Shown here: positions 44,056 through 57,900 of the stretch, one piece after another
Position numbering within the stretch: position 1 is the stretch's first letter
Layout of the letters: each line of letters opens with the position of its first letter
NCBI RefSeq assembly: GCF_035083965.1
Contig: NC_089728.1
Coordinates: forward strand, 23,401,881 to 23,465,880
Reading direction: 5' to 3'
Length of the DNA stretch: 64,000 nt
Origin: Branchiostoma lanceolatum
Taxonomy: Eukaryota > Chordata > Leptocardii > Amphioxiformes > Branchiostomatidae
The notes under the pieces: generated by a model
The model's database searches: none
The model's input: the letters and a program-made list of their open reading frames with translations, nothing else
Told to the model about the DNA's origin: nothing
Made by a program: the position numbers and the translations under genes

Positions 44056-44079
44056 TGGGTTTAGGTATACGTCTGGAAT

Positions 44080-44478
<399 letters not shown>

Positions 44479-44712
44479 TTATACGGGTAGAAGAATGAAT
44501 AGACGAAACGTCCTGCCCAGCCAATTTATACTTCGCCGCTGGATCGACAACTTCCGACAGCGAGCCAATAGAGAGAGATTACTGTGAAATGTTCTGCAAC
44601 GTCCGCACCTTGGACTAGACAATCCAGAAAATTTGCATTATTTTCCCCATAAAGAGCCGAGGCGGCGCGAGTGCACCCATTCTTTGCTGTCTAATACGCC
44701 AAGAACCTCATC

Positions 44713-45075
44713 ATGCCACCAAGTGGAAAAGCCGTCAAAAAAGCTGGCAAAGCCAGGCCCGCCGGAGACAAGAAGCGTGGAAGGAGGAGAAAGAGAAGGG
44801 AGACCTTCGGCGTCTACATCTACAAGGTGCTGAAACAGGTGCACCCCGACACCGGCGTCTCCAGCAAGGCCATGGGAATCATGAATTCCTTCGTCAACGA
44901 CATTTTTGAACGGATCGCCGCAGAGGCCTCTCGACTCGCCAACTACAACAAGCGCTCCACCATCAGCAGCCGCGAGATCCAGACCGCCGTGCGACTCCTG
45001 CTGCCGGGCGAGCTGGCCAAGCACGCCGTCAGCGAGGGCACCAAGGCCGTCACCAAGTACACCAGCTCCAAGTAG
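44713..45075 (+). CDS. H2B: Histone H2B, unit 8 (last histone gene)
   Basis: Same protein as the reference H2B. The upstream octamer is intact. It is the last histone gene of the array in this window. Confidence 0.98.
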   Translation: MPPSGKAVKKAGKARPAGDKKRGRRRKRRETFGVYIYKVLKQVHPDTGVSSKAMGIMNSFVNDIFERIAAEASRLANYNKRSTISSREIQTAVRLLLPGELAKHAVSEGTKAVTKYTSSK

Positions 45076-45107
45076 ATCTACCGCCAGTGCCAGAGATATA
45101 TAACCCC

Positions 45108-45123
45108 GGCCTTTTTCAAGGCC
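45108..45123 (+). terminator. Histone 3' stem-loop, H2B unit 8
   Basis: GGCCTTTTTCAAGGCC. Confidence 0.96.
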
Positions 45124-45563
45124 ACCCACATCCCCACAAAAGAGCTGTAGCAATCACACTTTGCAGTCAAACAAATCACCCAAGGCATGCACACGCCACT
45201 AACCTGCGACGGCAGGCGCATAGAACCCAACGACGCGCCCTAACAGGACAGGGCTGCAACGCACAACAAAGCCAACAAAAATACAAAACGCAACACAATG
45301 CAATACAATACAAGAAATAAAGTGTCTTCTGACGTGATAAAAATCTACACAACGTTCTGTTTGTTATCATCAAACAGAACAGAGCCAACAGACGTTGCCT
45401 TCTGGAACAAATGTCGCCGCCTGTGACGTTGTTCACGGGACGTTCTTTAGAACAACGAAATAGTCGTTGCGTCGATTGGCGTTATTTTCCTGTCGAATGC
45501 CTTCAACGTATTATCAGACAGACAATGTCTGATATGTGTAGTCAAACTTATGAGCGCTAATGG

Positions 45564-45600
<37 letters not shown>

Positions 45601-45839
45601 CGTAGACGTTTCCGTGTCTCGCTTGCCCTGTGCTTCTTGTCATCTTCGGTATATATCGTTAGGGGGCGTTCTTTAGTTTGCTTTGCTTTCTTTCCTTTGT
45701 CTTGCTAATATTTCTTATCTCCGAAAATAGTGGTCTTGCCGATGGGAAAGCCTCGGCGTGGATTCGTCTTTTGTAACTCCTATGGGTTGGCGGATGGCGT
45801 GTTCCCATTGGCTAGTTGTGGTCGACCGGTCGTCGACTA

Positions 45840-47575
45840 TACTTTCATACTTATTATGCAAATCGGTATCTAATTTGCATAACTAATAAGTAAAGTTCAT
45901 ACATCCGCCAAATTCCATGATAGGACTCTCAAACATGTGACATATGTGACTGAGGAAGACAGAAATATTAATAAATATCAACTATGCAAATGAAGACCTC
46001 TTTTGCGTAATTGATGCGAAAATACTATAACTCGAGATGGGCTTGATGGATGCTCATGATTTTTGGATGTAGATAGCTTACGTGATGCTTTGCTTGATTT
46101 GATGATAATGACGAAAATCTGCAGATTCTAATTCTTATTTGCATAATTGATTATAAATGTTAGCATAACCTTCTTTGTTAAGCTCATAGTCATACTTTGG
46201 ACAACTTATATTATTTGGGTGAAGGCGATCAACTGGTATGATTTATAATTGATGAGAAACACTCCTTACACGTCAGTCTCATTTGGCGAAGGTATGAGGT
46301 CGTAGAACTCTTGTTTATAGTACGTTACACTCAACGAGTCAATATTAATTTTTTGTGAGTTTGCATGGCTAAAACATTCTCTCAAGATATGCGATTGTTA
46401 TCGACGGCTTTGGTAAGGCGATATGCTAATTACCTTTGCCGAGAAGGTTATGCAGAGGGTAGCGTTTGTTTGTTTGGATGTTTGGATGTTTGTAACGTAC
46501 AGCATAACTCGAGAAGGCTTGGATGGATTGTCTTCATATTTGGTAGGTGGGTAGGTCTTGATGAGACGTGGAAATGATTAGATTTTGGCTCCCCTAGCGG
46601 CTTGTTACGATACTGCAGCGGAACTTCCTGTTTTTATACATCGTGTTCTGGACAAGCTATGGAACTGATTTTTGAGTGGTAGATAGCTCTTTGGACAGGG
46701 AGTAAGTGGTATGGGTTTGGCCCCCTAGCGGCTTTTTTGGAACTGCAGGAGCAGGTTTAGGTTCAGACTTTGAAAGGGAATAACTTAAGAAGGTTTTGAT
46801 GGATAGTCATGAATTTTGGTAAGTAGATAGCTTGAGTGATGATGTACATGATTAGATACTTATTATGCAAATCAGTATCTAATTTGCATAATTAATGAGG
46901 AAAGTTTATACATCCGCCAAATTCCAAGGTAGGACTCTCAAACATGTGACATATGTATCTGAGGATGAGATAAATGTTAATAGATATCAACTATGCAAAT
47001 GTGGACCTCACTTGCATAATTAATGAGAAAATACTATTACTCAAGATGGGCTTGATGGATGGTCATGCATTTTGGTATGTAGATAGCTGACGTGATACTT
47101 TGTATGATTGGACGATGATTATGCAAATCAGATTCTTATTTGCATAATTTATTAGACAATTTAAAAACCTGCTGTGTTCCATGATATGACTATTCAAATA
47201 TGTGACATTTGTAACTGAGGAAGAGAGGGATGTTGATAGATAAAAAATGAAAATATGGGCCTTATTTACATAATAAATGAGTAACTACGTTAATTACATA
47301 CAGGTAAATGATGGCAATTACATAGTTGTGGCATTTGGATGTTATGTGAAGGTGAACATAGTTGATTCAAATTATGCTGAGAAGGACCTCATTTGCATAA
47401 TTGATGATGTTAGCATAACCTTCTTTGTTAATCTTATACTTTGGACAACGTCTGTTATTTTGGTGAAGACGATCAACTAGTATGACTTATGATTGCTGAG
47501 AGACACTCCTAATACGTCAGCCATAAAGGTTAAAATCATTTGGCGAAGGTATGAGGTCGTGGAACTCGAGTTAAT
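45840..47575 (-). repeat. AT-rich interspersed repeat bordering the array, two copies
   Basis: Reverse-oriented copies of the family nested at 35541-37409. Copy one (45840-46336) has its 5' end at 46336 but is cut in mid-body where it meets the truncated histone unit. Copy two (about 46429-47575) has both ends: CCTCATACC at the 5' end and CATAACCTTCTCGGCAAAGGTAAT at the 3' end on the - strand. I see no coding region in either. Confidence 0.7.
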
Positions 47576-47814
47576 TACTGTGGATAGCACGAAAAACAAG
47601 GAGAAATAAAGCAAGGGGATGTCCGTTAAAAGAGACTCTTCTACATCGTCTTCAAGACACATCAGGGGTCGTCACAATCTACCCGTAGCTTCTTCTGTGT
47701 GATAGCAATAGTATGTCAGAACAATGTCTTCAACATACTTAAGCTTCATTTATTCATACTCTCTCTCTCTTACACACACTGACTCTTGCCCCCCCACGCG
47801 CCCATGCACTTGTA

Positions 47815-48290
47815 TGCACACACACACACAAACACACACACACACAACACACACACACACATACACACACACACACAACACACACACACACACACACATA
47901 CACACACACACATACACACACACACACAACACACACAGACGCACGCACACGCACACTCTCTCTGCTCACATACGCACGCTTATACACACACACTGACTTA
48001 CTCTAACACACCGTGACACACACACACACACCCACCCACACCCACACACACCCACCCACACACACACTCATACACAAAACACACCCACACACACCCACCC
48101 ACACCCACACACACACACTCATACACAAAACACACACACACACACACTCATACACAAAAACACACACACACACACACACTCATACACAAAAACACACACA
48201 CACACACATATACATGCACACACACACACACACACACACTCACACACATACAAACAGTCACACACAGGCACTGTCTAACACATACGCAGA
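47815..48290. repeat. CA-rich microsatellite block
   Basis: Long interrupted (CA)n with CACCC and CTCATACACAAAA interruptions. The open frames here come from the repeat. A G run of about 15 follows at about 48425-48440. Confidence 0.95.
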
Positions 48291-48947
48291 GACAAGCAAA
48301 GTAGATATATGTCCTTCATGGAAATGAAAATCTTTTTTCAAGGACGCAGGCCGACGTCTCCATGTGATTTACCATGATGACATGTACGTCTGGCAGACCT
48401 ATGTGTTGCGCAAAGATTCGGATGGGGGGGGGGGGGGGGTGTACTTGACGTCAGTCCCATCTGGAAGGAGTTTTGTTCAGTGATCGGGCGCACGAGTGGC
48501 ACGGGTCAGGGTTAGGGCTCCCGAGCAGATATCTTACTCACAAACCTGGCTTACTATAACAGTGGGTGAACTCAAGTCACTACAGATTAGATAATTGCAT
48601 AATCGGAAACGGGTCATTTCTAGTAACAATTTAATTCCGCTGTTATCTTCAATGACAATATCGTCACACGGCGGCGTACATCATGCTGAGTGGGAGACCC
48701 GCGGGTGACCGGACGGGGACAGCAGCGGGCGCACGGCGCCTGGGAGCCCCCGCAGGTCACCTGGGAGATGCCTCAACGTGTTTCCCGCCAGATATTTGAT
48801 TCCTTGGAATCTGTGCGGTACGTGAGGGTTCAGGACAACACTGCGGTGACGGGAGATCCCCTAAGTACCCACAGCCGTGTGTTCAGTCCCGGCGGACCGG
48901 CAGACAGCTCGGTGGTGTAGCGGTGAGGGAGACACGGTGGGATAGAC
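48291..48947 (+). other. Upstream region of the C1q-like gene
   Basis: No separate gene that I can support. It includes a G tract at about 48425, then a GC-rich stretch (48660-48930) just before the start codon that probably holds the 5' UTR and promoter. No clear TATA box. Confidence 0.5.
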
Positions 48948-48959
48948 ATGGAGTTAAAG
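48948..48959 (+). CDS. C1q-like gene exon 1
   Basis: ATGGAGTTAAAG then GTGAGA. Four codons (MELK), phase 0. Chosen because joined to exon 2 it gives an ideal signal peptide; exon 2 alone has an in-frame ATG (MGILLL) that could be an alternative start. Confidence 0.55.
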
Positions 48960-51900
48960 GTGAGAACTCATTCCATCGAGTTTTTTGTTAAATTCCGCTG
49001 AAGAACATTCTGTATTGTACATACAATTTCTCCCAAAGTGGTAGTGGCGATTTTGTCAAACACAAAAAAGCAAGCGAGCGGTTGAATTTAAAACCTAACT
49101 CATGCATCCAGAAGGGCGTCTATATCATATTTTGGCAGTTAGAAATAGTTATCAAGACTTGGCTGCTTATTCTCTTTCCTTTGCGTTGCCTAAAGTGTAC
49201 GGGGAAGTCGTGTAGATCATTTGAGAATATAACTGACGATGACGTCATTCATGTCTAGAGAAGTTCTACTGTATGGTATTTCAACAACAGATTTTGGCAA
49301 CGCCACTCCGGAAGGATAAGAATGATGTCAAAATTGTCAGTACGTACAAAGCTACAACCCGTTCATCTTTATATGTTGCGACATCGCTGTTGCATAGATC
49401 AAACGAAGAAGCGCAGGCAGGGAAGTAACAGGGATGGGTAGTATTGGATGAGCACGATATGTCTTTATGGGAGGATAAAAATGACGGCCTATTTTTTCGA
49501 TTGTGTGGTAAGTTTGGTAGAAATTCTGGCAGCCTGGAGGCTTCATGTCAAGAAGTATGTGAAGTTTTCTGTTCATAACATGTGATGACACAACAGCTAC
49601 AGAGAAGGTTTGGACATGGTGGTGTGATTATTGTGATAGGGCCATCACATTCTAAAACGGGGATGGGGGAATGAGCTGTTGCGTACTAGAAGGCTAAGGA
49701 ATGGACATATAAATGTATGTGGATCATGAGTATGAAGGAAATTCGTGAATTTCCCGTACAATGTATAACTTCCAAAAGAAAAGAAATTATATCACGATTT
49801 ACCTCGTTAGGCAGGCCATACTGATTCGAATATATGGATGACATCCTCTGGCTACTGCAAAATTGATGCCAGTGTGTGAAGAAAAAAATGCAAGTGGTCT
49901 CCCCTTGACAAGTCGCCCAAATGTACTGTTGTGTAATAGTTTGTTCTGTTCTCATTGGCAGGTAACACTTTGGTATCTGATGGGTATTCTCCTACTGGTG
50001 ACGTCATTTGGAGAGATGACGTCAGTATCAAAGCGCAGGCGCACAAGACCGAGGAAGACCAAAGCCAAGCCACAGTTTAAAGGCTGCAGCACGGCCGGCA
50101 ACATGTTCTACCCATGCTGCACCTCGTGCTGTCCGGGGACGCGCTACAGCACAGGCTCGTCGTCCACAGGTCAGTCTGCTTCCGCCTCCTCACAACATTC
50201 TCTCTACAACACAGGCTCGTCCACAGGTCAGTCTGCTTCCGCCTCCTCACAACATTCTCTCTACAACACAGGCTCGTCCACAGGTCAGGCTGATTCCGCC
50301 TCCTCACAACATTCTCTCTACAACACAGGCTCGTCCACAGGTCAGGCTGCTTCCGCCTTCTCACAACATTCTCTCTACAACACAGGCTCGTCCACAGGTC
50401 AGGCTGATTCCGCCTCCTCACAACATTCTCTCTACAACACAGGCTCGTCCACAGGTCAGTCTGCTTCCGCCTCCTCACAACATTCTCTCTACAACACAGG
50501 CTCGTCCACAGGTCAGTCCGCTTCCGCCTCCTCACAACATTCTCTCGTCAAAACAGAGACAGAAAGCTTGATGTACAAGAGTGACATGCCCGTTCAAAAG
50601 TACACATAACGTTTTTGGAAAAACCTTTTCCTTTTTTTCATTCAAATGAGGAAACAATTTACAGACGTAGCGGTTACGCAATCATGTTAACATACTTATC
50701 AGCGCCACATTAGATTGAACAAAATAGGACAGAAGTTGTATCAAGATATCATAAACTTGATAAATGCAATATAGCGAAACGTTTTTGAAGGCGCAAGTCC
50801 GAACCCCTGACCGATGGCAGAACATCTAATAGTAATACACAATAAACGTAACCTTAGTCTTAGAGGAAAATCAGGAATCAAAGAATTTTGTTGTAGTGAT
50901 AAGATTTGGGTAATTGACAATATCTCGGATTTTCGGAAGACGGATACAGTGGGCTTTCTCGAAGTAAAGGAGATTTTTTTCAGAAAGTGCGAAAACGTGT
51001 TCTATGAGCTTGGATAGTATGTCGAGGAGAGTTTAGCGTTTGTTCAGATGTAGACTGGGTGATTGAGTAAATAATCAAGGGTTAATGACCCGCCCCGAGG
51101 TGTATATGGTGTCATAACGCCTGGTCATTGGTATAATCACCGAAAAAAAACAACGAGTGAGCGAAGCGAATGAGGATGGGTTTATGAGGTAGTCATAGGA
51201 AATGACCAGGCGTTATGATACGATATGCACCGAGGGCAGGTCATTAACGTTATTATAGCCTACCCAAACTGACCCATATAAGAATAACAAATGCCTGTAT
51301 GGCGCATAGATCCCTCAATACTGTACATGTAAATATATTTATCCAATTGTAGAGAAATGCATTTGAAAGTTTACATTTGTCCTTTTCGTAGTGGTCAGGT
51401 GAATCAGGTGAAGCCGACAGCAAGACAGGAGATAGGCGTACTTGAATGTTCTTATTGTTTGTTTCTTGTGAAAATGTATTTCTTTCTTCATACGAATGAG
51501 GAAGTACTGTAGCAGACCTACTCTTCCGTATCCAGTCAACACTGCCCCCTCCCCACTTCAACTAGAAGAAAGACTCCCTCAAAAGCCGGTCACTAAAAAG
51601 CAAACATTGGTCTCGGATTTCCCCGAGCCGTGGCGCCCGTGGCGGGGTGGTTGACAGACGGGCGTGATGTGCCGTGTGTCCCGATAAGAACCACCCGCGG
51701 CCCGCCACACTCCCTGGGTTCTGCGACATTCGTCAAATAATGCTTAGTTTTCAAGTTTCTGACTCATACTAAGGCTAGCAGAATTTCTCCTGACCCACTT
51801 CTAGATGTGAGCTATTGTAGGAAGTCGAAATTGCACGTGTTCAATGATGCACATCTCTCTCTGTAGGTCACGTGTTTATTTTTATACTTGAACTCTTGAC

Positions 51901-54900
51901 AGTTTTTATAACAGGACTCAAATATGAACACTAGAGTTGGAAAACTCTGCTGGCCTAGAGTGTCGGCAAGAAGGTTATGTTTTCGGTGACGTTTGTCTGT
52001 CACTGTGTCTGTGTGTGGAGCTGTGGATGGATCCGTATGATATTTGGTATGAGTTTAGGGTCGGGGTTCAGGTTTTAATCATGCTATGATCACAATTGTG
52101 GAGTGGCAGGTAGCTTTCGGCGTGTGGAATAATAGAATAAGTGGTGTTGTTTTGGATCCTTGGTGCCGCTGCTGACGATGTCCATTTTGTGTCTGTACGA
52201 CAGGTAACGTCATCAGCCGGAGGTACATCATGAGCGGCCAGTCGGCAGCAGGTGAGTGCGCATGCCCAGTCACCTGTACGGTGACGCCGGTGGTTAGATA
52301 TGGGGATCTATCTCAGAGGGGAATTTCAAAGTTAATCTGAATGTTACAAATGTATTTTTCTTTCTCTATCTCCCTCTAAATTCGGTCTCCCTCCCCATTC
52401 TATATGAATTGATTAAGAAATATTATTTCGTTGTTGTTGTCTGTACTGCATAGCCGGTAAACCGCCACAGTTATACCTAAAAGCACCGGACAGATTTATT
52501 CAATCCACTCACACTGGGAAGGAACCCTGCTCTTTTCGATAACTGTAGTGGGTTAATAACGTGTTCGAGGTGTTGCTCTCCTCAAACGCTTGATGTCTAT
52601 TTAACACCCTATCTGAATGACGTCCTTAACCGAAACTATGTACTTATTTTCACCCGAGTAAAGTGTAAAGTGAATTTCCCAAAAATCACATTGTCGTAGC
52701 CTCCATGGTCCATAGCATGGTCCATACCCTGGCCTTTTTTGGGCTTATAAAACACTTTTTTCAGCCAGGTTACCGGGCCAAACGGTTATAGGCTTGCTGG
52801 TGGTTACGGGCTGGCTGCAAAAAGTGTATCATAATTTTGACTTTATTGCAAGTTCATGCCCAAAGGCTAACTGCAGACAAACAAGGACATCGGGATACAT
52901 GAACATCGAAGTAGTTATCTAGTCTACTGTGAAAGTTTTATTTTAAATACGGTTGGCTTTCACTTCTTTTACAAGACAAAAAGGCCCGGCAGAGCCTGCT
53001 ATGGAGGCTAACAGTGTCGGGGCATGTCAGGGGATTCGGACCCCGGGCCTCTGGGTCTGGGGCCAAACACCGTGCCATTACGCCACGCAAAGCCATATTT
53101 TGTAGTTCCTTTTCAATAGTATTCCGCCCTTCGTCCCGGAAATCATGTACATCACATCATATAGGTGAACACACATCTTCCATTTTTCTTGTTATCTTGT
53201 ATCAAATCAGTTGTGTTGCCAAAGGATTCAAAATTAATGTACAATGATTAAAATGCATCAAAAAGTGATTTGCAATAATTGCGGGATTTCTAAGATAATC
53301 GCATTTTCAGGTGACAAATTGGGGCCGGTTTTAATCCACTTTTCGAATTCAGCTTTCACAATTTGTCACAGTTAGACCGACCCCAGTGAGATACCCGCTG
53401 TAGGTGTCCAGAGCTGCGCTATCTGGGTTCTGTGCAATGATACCGCCTGCAGGTGTGAATCATTAGACTGACAGATAAACACTCTCATCACAACCCTCCC
53501 GGGTCAGCCTCGGTACGGTCACATCGGTCACGAGCTGTGGTGTTTCTACAACAAACCGTTACCAATACATCATCATGACAGGTCGTGCGTGTACGTGTGT
53601 GAGTCTGTCTGTCTGTCTGTGTGTGTGTGTGTGTGTGCGTGTGCGTTGTGAGCGTGCGCGTGTGTGTGTGTGTGTGCGTTGCGTGCGTTGCGTGCGTGTG
53701 TGTGTGAGTGTGTGTGTGTGTGTGTGTGCGTGTGTGTGTGTGTGTGTGCGCGTGTGTGTGTGTGTGTGTGTGAGTGTGTGTGTGTGTGTGGGGGGGGGTG
53801 GGGGGGTCGGGGGTGGGTGGGGTACCCTTATACATGACCAGACAAGTCGTGTGTTATGACTGCGGACTGCGAGGTTGTGGTTTGTTGTCTTTGTGTATGA
53901 CAGAGACTGGTCGGGCCAGCTGCAATATGACAAACCACCGTTGAGACGTTGTCAATAGCAAAGATATCCTACTCAGAACCAATATCATGCTTGTCTATCT
54001 TGTGATTTACTAGTTGCTATTCAACATGTCTAGTTCTACATAGATACCGATCAGTGAACACATTGAAAAAGGGAACAGCTAGCATTTACACAGAGAGATC
54101 ACACAAAACAGTCTATCCGGCCACGTGAAGAGGTCCGGGTTGTACTATGGATGCTTTAGGATGATTCAAACCTTGGGCCCAGTTTTGGGAGCAGACCCGC
54201 AATTTTTGGAGCCAAAATGCAAGACCAAGAAGTTGAATTGGTATTATTATCATTACATTATTGCCTTAATGTAACGTTAAGTGTGTCGGTCCCAAACATC
54301 GCTGTCATTCATCAAAAGTGCACTTAACGTTTTTTGGAAGGATCTCTGATATGAAACAATTATTTCTATTCACAATGATTTTCATACCTAATGTTAAAAT
54401 AGTCTCCCTAACTAGAGAGTAGCCCGACTTTCACGGTTTAGATTCGGCTTTAGTCCTTCTTCTGTCGGACCTTAGGCCACACTGACTGGACTATATGGAT
54501 GACATCCGGGAGCATCAATTTTCGCCCGTTTGAAAAAAAAAGAAGTTTGGACCATACTGTAAATTGTACAAAGAAGCTGCAAAATGAGCAAAGATAGCAA
54601 AAACAAATTGGGGAATGGAGACTGATTTATCTTTTCCTAACGTACTGATTTTGCCGTGAACTCTAAATCCTTACACAAAATGTATTTCGAGCCTTTAGTG
54701 AAGTTCTCCAAAGTCTTCCAAGTAAATGTTAAAGAACGAAATTAAGAATCTATTGCTTGGTACACCATGTTCTGTAAACTCAGTCATTTCTAGAACAATC
54801 CTGATCACCTAGATTCCATGATGAAGGCAATTTTGTTTCAGCCAAACTTTTTTTCGCACGCTCGCACGAAGTTTGCAGCGCCCAGAGGTTGTTATCCACA

Positions 54901-57900
54901 CAATCAACTCAGTCCGACCTGACTGTTAGTTTGAATTTCCCTACAGATTTTCCTGACGGTAGAGACGCACACCAGTTTGTTTTTCAGCGTGTTTGTGAAC
55001 TTTGCTTCCCGCGCATTCCTGGTCCTTACCCCGGGACCCGCCGACTGCCGCCCGTGACCCGACTGATTGGAAACAGCCCCGGGGCCCGGCTAGGTTACTG
55101 AGCACACCGGATAGACACAGACAACTTATATATGTCAACAAAAACTCATCTTTGGACTGAAGCCGTTTGCTGGTGTATATAGTTCATCACTGGAAGTTGA
55201 GCAAAATCTGCACTTGATTAGTGCACATAGCTTGTAGTGTAGAAACCTTGTTGATTTGTGTTTGAAATGATGCCTGTATAAGCTCTAGGAATTTATGGGT
55301 CGATTGCGAAAGTTGAACCTCAGACTGCCAAGTGACCGTTAATATTAACAGAAAAAGGTAGTGGTTAATAAAACTTCCATAATTGTATACTTCAAGAGAG
55401 ACGTACTCAGAACTCGCCAATGACGTCGACTTGCGCTCTACAATCAAGCTAGAATAAGCGCCCTCTAACAGAATATACAGAAACTGCACTGCAGGATTAG
55501 ACCAAAACGATAAATCCCATGGTTTAATACAGTGACAAGATTTTATGACTGACATCTGATTTAATATTTGCATACTTAAGGAATTGCAAAAAATCTCTAT
55601 ACCGTATGAACGGGAGCTTCAGGTGGAAGCCTCAAGCACAAAACCTCTGCGCGTAAAAAAAACCCAACACACATCTCCAGAAGAGAAGGGGTGATCCGGT
55701 GTGCTTGGCTATAAAGATCAATCCGATAACTATGAGCTGCGGAAAAATCGCCACCTTTACGTTTTACCATTCCAGCTCAGCGGGGGAGGGTGCAGTGCAC
55801 AGCTGGTCCGCCAGGGCCGCCCGGTCCACCAGGGCCGCCTGCACCTGTGGACAACCTTTTCCAAAATAGCATCGCTTTCCAGCCGCCGCGGAGGGCCGCT
55901 TTTTCTGTGGCAAGAACTCGCAGCCTCAAGGGCAGTTTTAAGTACCAGAAGGTACTTTTTGATAAGGTGAGGCCTGTACATGAAACCTGGGTGCCAGGCT
56001 TGTTAGCGTTACTCCGCTCCCTCGGTCGCTCCCTTAGCCTACGGAAGAGACTTAGGTCATGTTCACTCTTGGCAAAATCAATTCGTTTTCAGGTTTTCAA
56101 TTCGAATAGCTGTTTATAACTTGGTTGCGTTCACAGTAACTTCACACTTTGAAACCGCGCTCTTGCATTCACACTAAGGTCACAGAACACAATTATATTT
56201 ATCCGCGACCCGTACAAAGTACATAAAGTAGTACGGCCAAAATTCTTGAAGACCTGGTAGAATGTTGCGTGTGAGAGAAATCCAACTCAAAACTTTACGA
56301 GGTGGTGAAGGAACATGTCGTTTCTGAGGCTGTATGATTTAGATCGTGAAGTTTTTCCAGATCTGGTGACGTCAGAGCTATTCGCATCGAGCCAAACATC
56401 TTGTTATGTGGGTGTTTACACCTACGGGACGCCTCTGGTCAATTCGAATCAATCCGCCCCAATCTTCCCCCGAGAGGTGGATGGATCAGTGCTGTTCACA
56501 TTCAGAAAATCGATTCAAATCGATTCGAATTGGCCCTTGATGCGAATTGATACGACAAGATTAAACTTCAATACTACAGCGTTCTGCAAACATGTGTGCT
56601 AAATCCCTTTTCTTCACCTCTGTTCTCAGATGCTGGTGAATATTGGCGGCCATTTTAACATGAAGTCCGGCATCTTCACCTGTGTCTACCCCGGGGTGTA
56701 TCACGTGAGTTTCAGCGCAGGCGCAGTGCCAGGCCGCCAGGTGAACCTCGACTTGATGTTGAGCGGCAAAGTCGTGGCTGACGTGTACAACACCGGCAAG
56801 AACAGCTACAGGGACATGGTGGGTTAGAACTGTTACTACAGCTACAGGGACATGGTGGGTTACAACTGTTACTACAGCTACAGGGACATGGTGGGTTAGA
56901 ACTGTTACTACAGCTACAGGGACATGGTGGGTTAGAACTGTTACTACAGCTACAGGGACATGGTGGGTTAGAACTGTTACTACAGCTACAGGGACATGGT
57001 GGGTTACAACTGTTACTACAGCTACAGGGACATGGTGGGTTACAACTGTTACTACAGCTACAGGGACATGGTGGGTTACAACTGTTACTACAGCTACAGG
57101 GACATGGTGGGTTACAACTGTTACTACAGCTACAGGGACATGGTGGGTTACAACTGTTACTACAGCTACAGGGACATGGTGGGTTACAACTGTTACTACA
57201 GCTACAGGGACATGGTGGGTTACAACTGTTACTACAGCTACAGGGACATGGTGGGTTAGAACTGTTACTACAGCTACAGGGACATGGTGGGTTAGAACTG
57301 TTACCACAGCTACAGGGACATGGTGGGTTAGAACTGTTACTACAGCTACAGGGACATGGTGGGTTAGAACTGTTACTACTGCGGTGTCACTATCAGTAGA
57401 GATGCTGTGCCCCTCCCCATCCCAGATGTTTGTTACATACATGAAAAATAGAGGTATTGTTTTGGGTGTGTCTGTGCGCTTATGTGTGTTTGTTTGTGTG
57501 TGTTTGTGTGTTTGTGTGTGTGTGTGTGTCCGGAAATTTGTACTTAGCAACTGCCCCTCCGTATTAAAAAAAATAGACTGCTACTGAAACAGCAAGGTTA
57601 CTTGCTGCCCCATGTAACGTAACATGACCAGTTAACGTCCGATTTATTCAAAACGTTATTTATCCTAAAAGCGCGCGGACAGAGCCAAATGCTTAACCCA
57701 TGGGTAGAAATATCAGCTCTTCTAAGAAGAAAATGTATGGTCTGTAAGTTTTTCTCCGCCTGTTTAACGCCGTGCGAGCATGTATCTATACTGGGGTATA
57801 TGGTGTAGAGTTGTGCTGGCTTACCCTTTATCGTCCACCTCAGTATTTTCCCTTCTAGCGCTATGCTTGAAGAACATAGACCGGAAAAAATGCACAGTAA

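Larger units (their letters stand above)
52252..55775 (+). other. C1q-like intron 3
   Basis: 3.5 kb without a supported gene. Holds a fold-back element at 52697-53010, a tRNA-like segment at about 53022-53095 and a (TG)n block at about 53610-53800. The GC-rich segment near 55000-55100 shows no convincing exon. Confidence 0.6.

Noticed and set aside
47724-48327. His/Thr-rich frames over the CA block
   Set aside because: Microsatellite artefacts; the same applies to 53488-53933.
51088-51250. piggyBac-type call based on TTAA at both ends
   Set aside because: The two copies stay similar beyond the right TTAA, and the ends do not begin with the usual piggyBac bases.
54889-55101. 70-codon + strand frame in a GC-rich patch, considered as a C1q-gene exon
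   Set aside because: No Gly-X-Y pattern and no convincing flanking donor; phases do not help.
56561-57550. 329-codon - strand frame with repeated VVTHHVPVA
   Set aside because: It is the antisense reading of the 36-bp minisatellite and exon 5; the frame is open only because the unit is a multiple of three.
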